This document shows, one piece after another, positions 1-7,511 of a stretch of DNA of 23,069 nucleotides. Made by a program: the position numbers and the translations under genes. Position 1 is the stretch's first letter, and each line of letters starts with the position of its first letter. This stretch comes from Deltaproteobacteria bacterium UBA2385 (lineage in GTDB: Bacteria > Myxococcota_A > UBA796 > UBA2385): NCBI GenBank assembly GCA_002343455.1, contig DDSR01000228.1:1-23069 (forward strand), in the 5' to 3' direction. The notes beneath the pieces were generated by a model. It was not told the origin of the DNA. It searched no databases and was given only the letters and a program-made list of their open reading frames with translations.

Positions 1-1
1 G

Positions 2-25
2 GGCGGAGCCGCACCGAATGAGAGT
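2..25 (-). repeat. Diverged inverted copy of the 31-bp repeat unit
   Basis: Read on the minus strand, these 24 bases match 20 of 24 positions of the repeat unit at 102-132, including the CGTT-like and GGCGGAG ends. The copy is truncated by the window edge, so more units may lie to the left. With the direct copies it could form a long stem around about 75 bases. Confidence 0.5.
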
Positions 26-133
26 GCCGAGGCCCTGCGCGGCCTTCAAGAGCTGTATCTGACCCTCAGAACCCACAAGTCGGGCACCGTTGTCTCGATC
101 TACTCTCGTTCAGGGCGCCTCCGCCGCCGTTGA
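2..133 (+). other. Possible 3' end of a gene cut by the window edge
   Basis: A frame open from the window edge reads 43 codons and stops with TGA at 131-133. The peptide ends in a basic tail (SRSGRLRRR) and contains a helix-like stretch (ALRGLQELYLTLR). No family is recognisable. Third-position GC is lower than in the neighbouring genes. The opposite strand is also open from about 109 down to the window edge, so coding on either strand is undecided. The last codons lie inside the first unit of the 31-bp tandem repeat, so the stop codon recurs in the second unit. It could equally be non-coding DNA. Confidence 0.25.
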
Positions 134-194
134 CTCTCGTTCAGGGCGCCTCCGCCGCCGTTGACTCTCACTCAGGGCGTCTCCGCCTGCGCGG
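102..194. repeat. 31-bp tandem repeat, about three units
   Basis: Units lie at 102-132 and 133-163 (identical) and 164-194 (diverged after the first two thirds). Each starts ACTCTCGTTCAGGGCG and continues into a CCGCCG-rich part. The period is not a multiple of three, so the repeat is not a protein repeat. It lies between the left-edge frame and the 3' end of the SLC13-type transporter gene. Confidence 0.85.
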
Positions 195-318
195 CTCGCG
201 GTCCGCTTGCGGTCGTGGCGGTTCCATCGTCCCGAAGCCTCCCCGCGGGCCTCCTCCCTCGCCGCTCGCACCTCCACCGGCCCCTTGGCGTCTTGGCGCC
301 CCTCCGCTTCAACCCCGA

Positions 319-2100
319 TCAAAACGGAAAGAAGAACGGGATCAAGGCCCAGGCCACCACGCCCGCCACGAGCTGCAGCGGAATGCCCAGGCGGAAGTAG
401 TCCGCGAACCGGTACCCGCCCGGCCCGTAGACCATCAGGTTGGTCTGGTAGCCGATGGGCGTGCTGAAGCTGGCCGAGGCGGCGAACATGACCCCCACGC
501 AGAAGGGCATCGGCGAGACGCCCAGCTGCTCGGCCAGCGACAGGCCGAAGGGGAACATCAGGGCGGCGGCGGCGTTGTTGGTGATCATCTCGGTCAGGAT
601 CATCGTGCCGACGTACATGGCCGCCAGGGCCAGCATCGGGTTGCTGGCGCCCGCGGCGACCAGGGCCTCGGCCAGCAGGCGGTCGGTGCCCGAGACGCGG
701 ATGGACTCGCCGATGCCGAAGGAGGCGGCGATGGCGACCAGCGTGCTGACGTCGATGCTCTTGCGGGCGTCGGTGGGCGAGCAGGCGCCGAACCAGACCA
801 TCGCAAAGGCGGCGACGATCGAGGCGTGGAACATGCTGGTGAGCTCGGTGGCCGCGGCCAGCACCATGCCGACCATGATCACCGCCGCCACGCCGGCCTT
901 TGCGGGCCGAAAGGCCGAGGAGTCGGCGACCTCGCTGGTCAGGTAGAAGTCCCGGCCGCCCTGCTGCGCCTCGGTCCAGCTGGGGTGCGCCTCCAGCAGC
1001 AGCACGTCGCCGGCCTCCAGCTCGACGTCGCCCAGCCGCCCACCGATGCGCCGGCCGTCGCGGGCCACGGCGACGACGACCGCGTTGAAGCGCTCGCGGA
1101 AGCGGCCGTCGCGGATGGCCTTGCCGCGCAGGGGGTTGCCGGGGGCGACCACGGCCTCGACCAGGCAGCGCTCGCCGTCGGGCGAGGTCAAGCGGAAGCG
1201 CTGGTCGGGGGCGGCCTGCAGGCCCGGCAGGCGGGTCAGGTCCAGGACCGCCTCGCGGGGGCCGACGAAGACCAGCCGATCGCCCACCTGCAGGCGGGTG
1301 GTCGGCTCGACGATGGGCAGGACGGTCTCCCCGCGGTCGATCTCCATCAGGAAGCCCCCGGAGAGGTTGCGCAGCCCGGCCTCCTCGACCGTGCGCCCGG
1401 CCATGGGCGAGCCCTCGCCCACCAGCAGCTCGGTGGTGTACTCGCGCGGATCGTCGTGCAGGCTGACCGCCGGGCTGCGGTCGGGGATCAGCAGCGGGCC
1501 CAGCAGGACCAACATCACCATCCCCGCCACCGCCACGCCCAGGCCGACCCCGCTGATGTCGAAGATGCCGATGCGATGCAGGCCCTCGACGGTGCCCAGG
1601 TTGCGCTCGACGAGGCCGCTGACGACCAGGTTCGTGCTGGTGCCGATGACCGTCAGGGTGCCGCCCAGGATGGTGGCGAAGGACAGGGGCATCAGCAGCT
1701 TCGACGCCGGCACCTTGAAGCGGCGGCTCCAGTCGACGACCGCCGGCAGCATCGCGGCGACGATGGGCGTGTTGTTCAGGACGGCGCTGCCTAGCGCCAC
1801 CGGGACGACCATCCGGGTCAGGGCCACCCGCACATCGGGCTTGCGGCCCAGCAAGCTCCCCGCCACCCGGGTCATCGCCCCGGTCTGCCGCAGGCCGGCC
1901 GCCACGACGTACAGGGCGGCGACGGTGAGCATGCCTTCGTTGGCGAAGCCGGACAGGCCCTCGTGGGCAGGGACGACGCCGGTGACGATCAGGAAGCCCA
2001 GCGCCCCGACCAGGATGGAGTCGGTGCCCAGCCGCCCGCGCACCAGCAGGGCCAGGACCACGACGATGGTCAGGATGGTCACGATGGCGTTGAGGGTCAT
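319..2100 (-). CDS. SLC13/DASS-family transporter with two TrkA-C (RCK_C) domains
   Basis: 593 residues from the ATG at 2100, which has GGAGG a few bases upstream; a longer frame to 2190 lacks support. This is an inner-membrane carrier of the divalent anion:sodium symporter type, whose relatives move dicarboxylates, sulfate or other anions. N-terminal membrane half (about 1-205) with NNTPIVAAMLP at 109-119 and GTSTNL at 153-158. Two soluble RCK_C-like domains follow at about 218-290 and 302-375, each with the typical 'GD-L-hydrophobic' turn. The C-terminal membrane half (about 400-593) has TNNAAAALMFP at 507-517 and STPIGYQTN at 546-554. The paired NNT/TNL and TNN/TPIGYQTN motifs are the family's two substrate/cation loops. 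Length and order match the family. Substrate cannot be read from sequence. It is transcribed away from the neighbouring exported-protein gene across a palindrome-rich control region. Confidence 0.93.
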   Translation of the reverse strand: MTLNAIVTILTIVVVLALLVRGRLGTDSILVGALGFLIVTGVVPAHEGLSGFANEGMLTVAALYVVAAGLRQTGAMTRVAGSLLGRKPDVRVALTRMVVPVALGSAVLNNTPIVAAMLPAVVDWSRRFKVPASKLLMPLSFATILGGTLTVIGTSTNLVVSGLVERNLGTVEGLHRIGIFDISGVGLGVAVAGMVMLVLLGPLLIPDRSPAVSLHDDPREYTTELLVGEGSPMAGRTVEEAGLRNLSGGFLMEIDRGETVLPIVEPTTRLQVGDRLVFVGPREAVLDLTRLPGLQAAPDQRFRLTSPDGERCLVEAVVAPGNPLRGKAIRDGRFRERFNAVVVAVARDGRRIGGRLGDVELEAGDVLLLEAHPSWTEAQQGGRDFYLTSEVADSSAFRPAKAGVAAVIMVGMVLAAATELTSMFHASIVAAFAMVWFGACSPTDARKSIDVSTLVAIAASFGIGESIRVSGTDRLLAEALVAAGASNPMLALAAMYVGTMILTEMITNNAAAALMFPFGLSLAEQLGVSPMPFCVGVMFAASASFSTPIGYQTNLMVYGPGGYRFADYFRLGIPLQLVAGVVAWALIPFFFPF

Positions 2101-2170
2101 CCGGCCTCCGGCCCGCAGGATCGCAGAATCCGTGCCACGCACAGAGAGGCCGTGCCGCGCATGTCCGGAC

Positions 2171-2185
2171 CACGGATAATCCGTG
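2171..2185. promoter_or_regulatory. Operator-like palindrome CACGG-ATAAT-CCGTG
   Basis: Perfect 7+1+7 palindrome in the divergent region upstream of the transporter and the exported-protein gene. A second site with the same CACGG-N5-CCGTG layout lies 31 bp downstream, about three helical turns away. Half-sites occur at 2128-2134 (ATCCGTG), 2150-2154 (CCGTG) and 2188-2192 (CACGG). This arrangement fits cooperative binding of a dimeric regulator, which is not identifiable here. Confidence 0.55.
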
Positions 2186-2201
2186 CTCACGGAAACTCCA
2201 G

Positions 2202-2216
2202 CACGGTTTTTCCGTG
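2202..2216. promoter_or_regulatory. Second operator-like palindrome CACGG-TTTTT-CCGTG
   Basis: Same outer arms and spacing as the site at 2171-2185, with a T-tract centre. The flanking CACGGAAA at 2188-2195 pairs with TTTCCGTG at 2209-2216, giving an alternative 8-bp inverted repeat. It overlaps the possible GTG start at 2214, which argues that the true start of the downstream gene is further in (GTG 2265). Confidence 0.5.
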
Positions 2217-2264
2217 ACCGCCTCTCCCTTGACCGGGCCCCCCGCTCTCCCGCACCATCGCGCC

Positions 2265-2732
2265 GTGCTCCTCCTCCTGCCCCTGCTCGCCCTGGCCCAG
2301 GCTCCCCTCATCGACGAGCGCTGGGACAACCCGACGCCTCCCACCGTGGGCGAGGGCGAGGGCGAGGGCGCGCCGGCCCTGACCGTGGTGGTGCGAGGCG
2401 CCAGCCACGGCGTGCCGATCCGCGCGCAGCTGGGCGAGGTGCAAGGCGAGCTTCAGTACCTGGGGCAGGCGATCTTCGCCCTGACCTTGCGCGGCGTGCC
2501 CGCGGAGGGCGAGGCCGAGGTCTGGCTGGGCGAGCGCTTGATGTGGAAGGACCGGGTGCTGCCCGGCGAGGCCCTCGACGGCGAGGCCCTGGTCCTGCTG
2601 GAGCAGCGCGGGAACCTGCTGCGGCGGCTGCCCGGCGACCGCGATCCCCCTCCCGCACCGGGCCCCCGCGCCCCCTGGCTGCCGGTGGCCTGGATCCTGG
2701 GCACCCTGGCCCTGGCCTGGAAGCTGCGATGA
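2265..2732 (+). CDS. Small exported protein with C-terminal membrane anchor
   Basis: 155 residues from GTG 2265, or 172 from GTG 2214 in the same frame. I prefer 2265 because it places a hydrophobic signal-like segment (LLLLPLLALAQ) at the N terminus and clears the palindromes. The middle (about residues 25-115) is acidic and beta-rich, with a Gly-Glu repeat (GEGEGEG) near its start. A proline-rich linker follows, then a single hydrophobic segment (WLPVAWILGTLALAW) ending in KLR. The likely topology is an extracytoplasmic domain held by a C-terminal helix. I recognise no family. The stop overlaps the next ATG by 4 bp (ATGA), so the two products are probably translated together and may act together. 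Confidence 0.75.
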   Translation: MLLLLPLLALAQAPLIDERWDNPTPPTVGEGEGEGAPALTVVVRGASHGVPIRAQLGEVQGELQYLGQAIFALTLRGVPAEGEAEVWLGERLMWKDRVLPGEALDGEALVLLEQRGNLLRRLPGDRDPPPAPGPRAPWLPVAWILGTLALAWKLR

Positions 2733-4336
2733 GGCAGCACGCCCTGGTCCTGCTCTTCTTCCTGGCTGTGGCCGCAGCCTGGTCCTGGCCGGCGCCCCTG
2801 CTGGATCCCCAGCGCCTGCCCGTGCGGCACTTCGACCTCTTCCCGGTGCTCTGGCTGCTGCACCACGCCCCGGAGATCGGCCTGGATCTGCGGGTCGAGG
2901 GCAGCGCCTGGCCGGCGGGCGAGACCCTGGCCCGGCTGGACTCCTGGGTCCTGCTGCTGCTGGGCTGGCTGCTGCGGCCGCTGCTCTCGGCCACCAGCGT
3001 CGCGCTGCTGCTGGCCTGGTGGGGGCCGGCGCTCTCGGCCTTCGCCGCCGAGCGGGCCGCCGCCACGCTGGGGGCGACCCGGCCCTGGAGCCTGGTCGCG
3101 GGCCTGGTCTACGGCTTCTCGGGGGTCGCGGCGAGCGCGGCCCTGGAGGGCCATGTGCCCCACCTGCTGCAGCCCTGGCTGCCGCTCTGCCTCGCGGCGG
3201 GCTGGCGGGCTGGCGACCCTGACGGGCGGCCGGTCCACGGGCTGCTGGCGGGGCTGGGGGCAAGCCTGGCCCTGCTGACGACCGCCTACCATGGGCTGGT
3301 GGCGGCCCTGCTGCTGCTGGGCCTCGGCCTGCGCGCCCTGCGCCGACCCGGGCCGATCCTGGCCGCGCTGGTGCCGCTGGCCCCGGTCCTGCTCTGGCTG
3401 GGCTGGCTCTACAGCCTGGGGGCCTCCGAGGCGGTGCCCCCACGCCGCGCGTTGGAGATCGCCCGCCTCGGCTCGGCGACGCTGGAGAGCCTGCTGCTGT
3501 GGACCCCTGCCCAGGACGCGCTCGGCCACAGCGTCGGCGCGCCGATGGGCGGGCTCCTGCTGGCCGGGCTGCTGCTCGGCAGGAGGAGGACGCTGCGCTT
3601 GCTAGCGCTGCTGGGGCTGCTCCTCTCCCTGGGACCGGCGCTAGCTGTCACCGCCGACGGGCCCTCGATCAGCTCTCCCCTGGCCCTCCTCTGGCACACG
3701 CCGGCCGCCGCCGTGCTGCGCTTCCCGGTGCGCTTCGCCTGGCTGACCACCCTCTGCGCGGGCGTGATGCTGGCCCTGGCCCTCAGCCGCGCCGCCCCGA
3801 AGCTGGGGACCCCCGCTCGGGCCGCGATCCTCGGCCTCGCCCTGCTCGACCCCTTCCTCCTGACCGGCATGCCCGGCCGGCAGGGGGAGCAGGGCCTGCC
3901 TCCGCCGGCCCCCTCGGGCGAGGGCGCGGTCCTGGACTTGTACGCGGTGGCGGCCTTCCCGGCCCGCTCGGACATCGACATGCGCGCCCGGGTGGGCTCC
4001 TGCGCCGCCCAGGTGGCCCACGGGCGGCCGACCCTGGCGCGCTGCATCGGCACCGGGCTGAGCGACCCGCGGACCGAGGCCTCGGCCTGGCTGCTGGCGA
4101 GGCTGCTGCAGCCGGGGGGGGCGCCGGCGGACACGACCAGCGCCCTGGCCAGGGCCGGGGTGGGCGAGGTGGCCCTGCACCCGGACTGGCTGCGGCCCGA
4201 GGACCTGCCGGCCCTGCGGGCCTCCCTGGAGGGACTGCTGGGCGCCCCGGTGCTGGACCACCCCCAGCGCATCGCCTGGCGGGTGCCCGGGCCGATCGCC
4301 TCGCGGGAGCAGGCCGCCAGATCGCCCCTTCGCTGA
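2729..4336 (+). CDS. Multispan membrane protein, GT-C glycosyltransferase-like
   Basis: 535 residues from ATG 2729, chosen because it overlaps the previous stop (ATGA) and opens with a hydrophobic helix (ALVLLFFLAVAAAW). About ten or more membrane segments are visible, separated by short charged loops. The first periplasmic-type loop carries HFDLFPVLWLLHHAPE, where an aspartate in loop 1 resembles the catalytic position in GT-C enzymes that use polyprenyl-linked sugars. The stretch VYGFSGVAASAALEGHVPHLLQPWLPL resembles large YfhO/GT-C-like membrane proteins. The last about 150 residues form a soluble C-terminal domain. Assignment rests on topology and weak resemblance, so substrate and even enzymatic activity are unproven. 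It sits between an anchored exported protein and a B12 radical SAM enzyme, suggesting a role in modifying an envelope glycan or lipid. Confidence 0.8.
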   Translation: MRQHALVLLFFLAVAAAWSWPAPLLDPQRLPVRHFDLFPVLWLLHHAPEIGLDLRVEGSAWPAGETLARLDSWVLLLLGWLLRPLLSATSVALLLAWWGPALSAFAAERAAATLGATRPWSLVAGLVYGFSGVAASAALEGHVPHLLQPWLPLCLAAGWRAGDPDGRPVHGLLAGLGASLALLTTAYHGLVAALLLLGLGLRALRRPGPILAALVPLAPVLLWLGWLYSLGASEAVPPRRALEIARLGSATLESLLLWTPAQDALGHSVGAPMGGLLLAGLLLGRRRTLRLLALLGLLLSLGPALAVTADGPSISSPLALLWHTPAAAVLRFPVRFAWLTTLCAGVMLALALSRAAPKLGTPARAAILGLALLDPFLLTGMPGRQGEQGLPPPAPSGEGAVLDLYAVAAFPARSDIDMRARVGSCAAQVAHGRPTLARCIGTGLSDPRTEASAWLLARLLQPGGAPADTTSALARAGVGEVALHPDWLRPEDLPALRASLEGLLGAPVLDHPQRIAWRVPGPIASREQAARSPLR

Positions 4337-4377
4337 GGCCGATTCTGGGGTACTCTGGGCCTTCCTGGAGGCCTGTC

Positions 4378-5829
4378 ATGAGCATCACCCTGATCAACCC
4401 CCCCGAGAAGCTGCGCGTCTGGGCGGGCATCAGCGAGTCCATGTCCTACGGGGTGTACTGCTTTCCGCCCCTGGGCCTGATGTACCTGCAGGGCAGCGTC
4501 GAGAAGCGCACCCCCCAGCGGGTCGAGATCTACGACGCCGTCGTCGACGACATGGACCATGACGACTTCGAGAGGGGCCTCTCCCGCTACGACCTCGACT
4601 TCGTCGGCATCAGCACCTACACCCACAGCCTGCCCGATGTGCAGAAGGTCATCAACACCGTCCGGGCGCGCAACCCCAAGGCCCACATCTCGCTGGGCGG
4701 GCCGCACCCGATCATGTTCCCCGAGTACGCCATCCAGCTCAAGGGCATCGACAGCATCTGCACCGGCGACGGCGACGACGCCTTCGTCGAGATGGCCGAG
4801 GCGCTGGACCAGGGCCGCAGCCTGGACGGCATCGGCGGGACCTGGTTCAAGGACAGCGCCGGCACCGTGGTCAAGAACCCGGCACGCAAGAAGAGCCGCA
4901 CCCTGGACGACCAGATCTGGCCCGACCGCAGCCGCACCCGCTACAAGGACTACTGGGTCCCCGGCGCCAAGCAGCCCCTGGTCACCACCGCCATCACCAG
5001 CAGCGGCTGCCCGCACTCCTGCCCCTTCTGCTTCACCTACACCAAGCAGTACCGCATCCGCGAGATCGACAACATCCTGGACGAGGTCGAGCACTGCATC
5101 TCGCTGGGCATCACCGAGGTCTTCTTCGTCGACGATCTGTTCACGCCGAACAGCTCCTGGGCGATGCGCTTCTGCGACGGCATCGACCGCCGCGGCCTGC
5201 GCTTCAACTGGGGCTACAAGACCACCGTCGCCGGGACCACCCGCGAGCAGGTCCGCCGCTGCAAGGAAGCCGGCTGCACCAAGATGCACTTCGGCGTGGA
5301 GTCGATGAGCAACGACGGGCTGGCCGAGCACGACAAGCACTGCGACACGGACGATGTGCACCGCGTCTTCCGCTGGTGCCGCGAGGAGAGCGTGCGCTCG
5401 GTCGCCTACATCATGATCGGCGGCCCGCACGAGAAGACCCGCGAAGACGTGCTGAAGAACCTCGACGAGGCCATGAAGCTCGACGCCGACTACTGCGCCT
5501 TCGCCATCTACACGCCCTACCCGGGCACGGCGACCTTCCAGGAGGGCGCCAAGCTGGGCCTGTACCCGGCGGACTGCTGGGACAAGCTGATGCGCGACCC
5601 CCTCTGCGGAGAGAAGGTGCCGGTGGCCTGGGAAGAGCACCTCAGCAAGGAAGAGCTGCTCGACCTGATCAAGATCTGCCACCGCAAGTTCTACTTCCGC
5701 CCCCGCTTCGTCGCCCGCCAGCTGATGCAACTGGAGAGCGGCGCCGAGCTGAAGCGCCTGGTGATGGGCGCGGCCAGCATCGCCCAGATGGAGCTGCTGA
5801 AGGTGACCAGCCACGAGGCGCCGGTCTAG
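4378..5829 (+). CDS. B12-binding-domain radical SAM enzyme
   Basis: 483 residues from ATG 4378, with GGAGG six bases upstream. Residues about 1-145 form a cobalamin-binding Rossmann-type domain (ITLINPP at the start, PLGLMYLQG, VGISTYTHS, SLGGPHP). The radical SAM core follows, with the 4Fe-4S cluster motif CPHSCPFC (Cys211, Cys215, Cys218; CX3CX2C). Downstream core elements are EVFFVDDLFTPN, GVESMSN and IMIGGPHEKT. Family members use SAM and an Fe-S cluster to start radical chemistry, often C-methylation or ring rearrangement of lipids, hopanoids or tetrapyrroles. The DXHXXG cobalamin-ligand motif is not evident, as in many class B members. The gene is 41 bp after the GT-C-like gene, so an operon is likely. 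Its stop is 2 bp from the stop of the convergent permease gene. Exact substrate unknown. Confidence 0.92.
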   Translation: MSITLINPPEKLRVWAGISESMSYGVYCFPPLGLMYLQGSVEKRTPQRVEIYDAVVDDMDHDDFERGLSRYDLDFVGISTYTHSLPDVQKVINTVRARNPKAHISLGGPHPIMFPEYAIQLKGIDSICTGDGDDAFVEMAEALDQGRSLDGIGGTWFKDSAGTVVKNPARKKSRTLDDQIWPDRSRTRYKDYWVPGAKQPLVTTAITSSGCPHSCPFCFTYTKQYRIREIDNILDEVEHCISLGITEVFFVDDLFTPNSSWAMRFCDGIDRRGLRFNWGYKTTVAGTTREQVRRCKEAGCTKMHFGVESMSNDGLAEHDKHCDTDDVHRVFRWCREESVRSVAYIMIGGPHEKTREDVLKNLDEAMKLDADYCAFAIYTPYPGTATFQEGAKLGLYPADCWDKLMRDPLCGEKVPVAWEEHLSKEELLDLIKICHRKFYFRPRFVARQLMQLESGAELKRLVMGAASIAQMELLKVTSHEAPV

Positions 5830-5831
5830 AA

Positions 5832-6716
5832 TCAACTCCCCGGGCTGCGATACCGCCGCAGCGCCCGCCCCCACAGCCACCGCGCTCCCACGAACAGTCC
5901 GACCCCCACCAGCGGCTGGACCGCGGCGCCGAGCAGCCACTCGGTCCGTCCGAGGTACCAGCTCGCCGGGAAGAAGGCGATGAAGGCGAAGGGCAGGACG
6001 AAGGTCAGGAGGCGCTGCAGGGGCCGCGGGAAGATGTCCAGCGGATACCGGTTGAAGGCGCTGGCCTGGTAGACGACGCCGATGGCGGTGCCGCGGTGGT
6101 GGATGAGGAAGCCCAGGCACGAGAACAGGGTCAGGGTGCCCGCCAGGACCAGCACCCCGCAGAGCAGGAAGAGCGGCAGCAGCAGCCACTGGGCGAGGCT
6201 GAAGGCCGGCAGGCCCGGCAGCGCCCAGCCGATCATGGCGAGGCCCAGCAGGACGATCGGCAGGTCCTCGAGGTTGAGGTGGTCGACCATGATCTGGCCG
6301 TAGGGGTCCAGGGGACGCAGCAGGACCCGGTCCATCTCGCCTCGCAGCAGGTACTGTTGATTGAGCGCCCACAGCCCCTGGAAGAGCACGAAGAACAGTC
6401 CGGTCGAGACCTCGCCCATCCCCCACAGGAAGAGGATCTCAGGGAAGGACCAGCCGCGGATATGAGGGATGTGCGAGAACAGGCTGACCAGGAAGACGAT
6501 GGCGATGCCCGCCACCAGCAGATCGCCCAGGGCGTGCAGGGCGAAGTCGCCGCGGTAGGCCAGCCGCACCTTCGCCCGCATCGCCGCGTAGCGCAGCCAC
6601 AGGCCCAGCCGGCTGCGGGCAGGGCCGGGGTAGCCGCTGCCAAAGGTGTCGCCCGGCTGCCCGGCGGGGCGGCGGCCGAAGGAGGGCCCGTGGACAGAGC
6701 GGCTGGAGGGACGCAC
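5832..6716 (-). CDS. ABC-2 type exporter permease (COG3694/4587-like), second subunit
   Basis: 294 residues from a GTG at 6716 that directly follows the stop of the upstream permease (TGA-GTG). The mature start could be up to 45 residues later, at ATG 6581. After a basic N-terminal part come about six membrane segments (LLVAGIAIVFLVSLF; ILFLWGMGEVSTGLFFVLF; DLPIVLLGLAMIGWAL; LLLPLFLLCGVLVLAGTLTLF; and others). RGEMDRVLLRPLDPYGQIM is the cytoplasmic coupling-loop signature of this permease group, seen in a related form in the partner subunit. It forms the membrane channel with that partner, powered by the ATPase encoded upstream. It is the last gene of the three-gene operon. Confidence 0.9.
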   Translation of the reverse strand: MRPSSRSVHGPSFGRRPAGQPGDTFGSGYPGPARSRLGLWLRYAAMRAKVRLAYRGDFALHALGDLLVAGIAIVFLVSLFSHIPHIRGWSFPEILFLWGMGEVSTGLFFVLFQGLWALNQQYLLRGEMDRVLLRPLDPYGQIMVDHLNLEDLPIVLLGLAMIGWALPGLPAFSLAQWLLLPLFLLCGVLVLAGTLTLFSCLGFLIHHRGTAIGVVYQASAFNRYPLDIFPRPLQRLLTFVLPFAFIAFFPASWYLGRTEWLLGAAVQPLVGVGLFVGARWLWGRALRRYRSPGS

Positions 6717-7511
6717 TCAGCCTCCCTGCACGACCAGGGCGCGCAGGGCCCCGCGAAGCAGGAAGCGGCCCAGCAGCATCAGCGCCAGCGCCCAGAGGAG
6801 CTGGACCAGCAGGGGCCCCATGGCCTGCACGAAGGGCAGCCGCTCGGTGAAGAGGATGGCCGGCGTATGGCTCATGCCCTGGAAGGGCAGGAGGAGGACG
6901 AGGCTGCGGATGGGCTCCGGGAAGAGGTCGAGGGGGATCAGCGAGCCGGAGAAGACGCCGATCAGGGTGGCCTTGAGGTGGGTGAGGCCGGCGGCGTTGC
7001 GCAGGCGGAAGCTGGCGAGGCCGACCAGGAAGGCGAAGCCGAAGCCGATGGCGTGCGAGAGCAGCAGGGAGAGGGCGAAGACGGGCCAGGTCCAGAGCTG
7101 CTCCGGCGGCTTCAGCCCCAGCAGCGAGCCGGCCAGCAGCAGCAGGGGGATGGTGGAGAGGAGCAGGGCGACGCCGGCCCGGCCGAGATCGCGGGCGTAG
7201 GTGTGCAGGTGCAGATCCCAGGGCCGCAGCAGGTCGACGGCGATCAGGCCCTCGCGGAACCGGGCGGCCAGCTCCTGGTCGACGCGGGAGCCGTAGAAGG
7301 TGGTGATCAGCCAGGCGACCAGGACGTAGGAGATCATGCCGGGGCCGTCCTGGCCGGCGACCGTGGCCCGGTCGCGAAAGACCGCGGTCCACAAGGACCA
7401 GGAGAGCAGGGCGACGACGCTGGCGCTGAGGAGCTGGACCAGCGCCTCGAAGCGGTAGGCCAGGGCCAGCTTGACGCCCAGCGCCAGCCCGGTCCTCAGG
7501 GTCGGGATCAC
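6717..7511 (-). CDS. ABC-2 type exporter permease (COG4587/3694-like), first subunit
   Basis: 264 residues from a GTG at 7511 that overlaps the ATPase stop (GTGA), so translation is coupled. It begins IPTLRTGLALGVKLALAYRFEALVQLLS, the usual basic-amphipathic start of this permease group. About six membrane segments follow. The cytoplasmic loop FREGLIAVDLLRPWDLHLH is the counterpart of the coupling loop in the second permease, and PLDLFPEPIRSLVLLLPFQGMSHTPA matches the conserved C-terminal part of these proteins. It pairs with the following permease to form a heterodimeric exporter. Related triplets are reported to export toxic cations or lipophilic compounds, but the substrate here is not predictable. 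Confidence 0.9.
   Translation of the reverse strand: MIPTLRTGLALGVKLALAYRFEALVQLLSASVVALLSWSLWTAVFRDRATVAGQDGPGMISYVLVAWLITTFYGSRVDQELAARFREGLIAVDLLRPWDLHLHTYARDLGRAGVALLLSTIPLLLLAGSLLGLKPPEQLWTWPVFALSLLLSHAIGFGFAFLVGLASFRLRNAAGLTHLKATLIGVFSGSLIPLDLFPEPIRSLVLLLPFQGMSHTPAILFTERLPFVQAMGPLLVQLLWALALMLLGRFLLRGALRALVVQGG

Noticed and set aside
1..109. A minus-strand gene running off the left edge
   Set aside because: The frame is open, but it has no good start near the repeat and no recognisable motif; too short to decide.
110..2344. A long open frame on the minus strand spanning the transporter
   Set aside because: Arg/Pro/Gly-rich low-complexity translation with no motifs; it is an artefact of high GC opposite and alongside the real SLC13-type gene.
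4378..5829. Naming the radical SAM enzyme HpnJ, BchE or another specific methylase
   Set aside because: The domain order fits many subfamilies and no hopanoid or bacteriochlorophyll gene is nearby, so only the family-level call is safe.
3409..6426. A 1005-codon minus-strand frame opposite the GT-C-like and radical SAM genes
   Set aside because: The translation shows no family features and is antisense to two well-supported genes, one with a full radical SAM signature.
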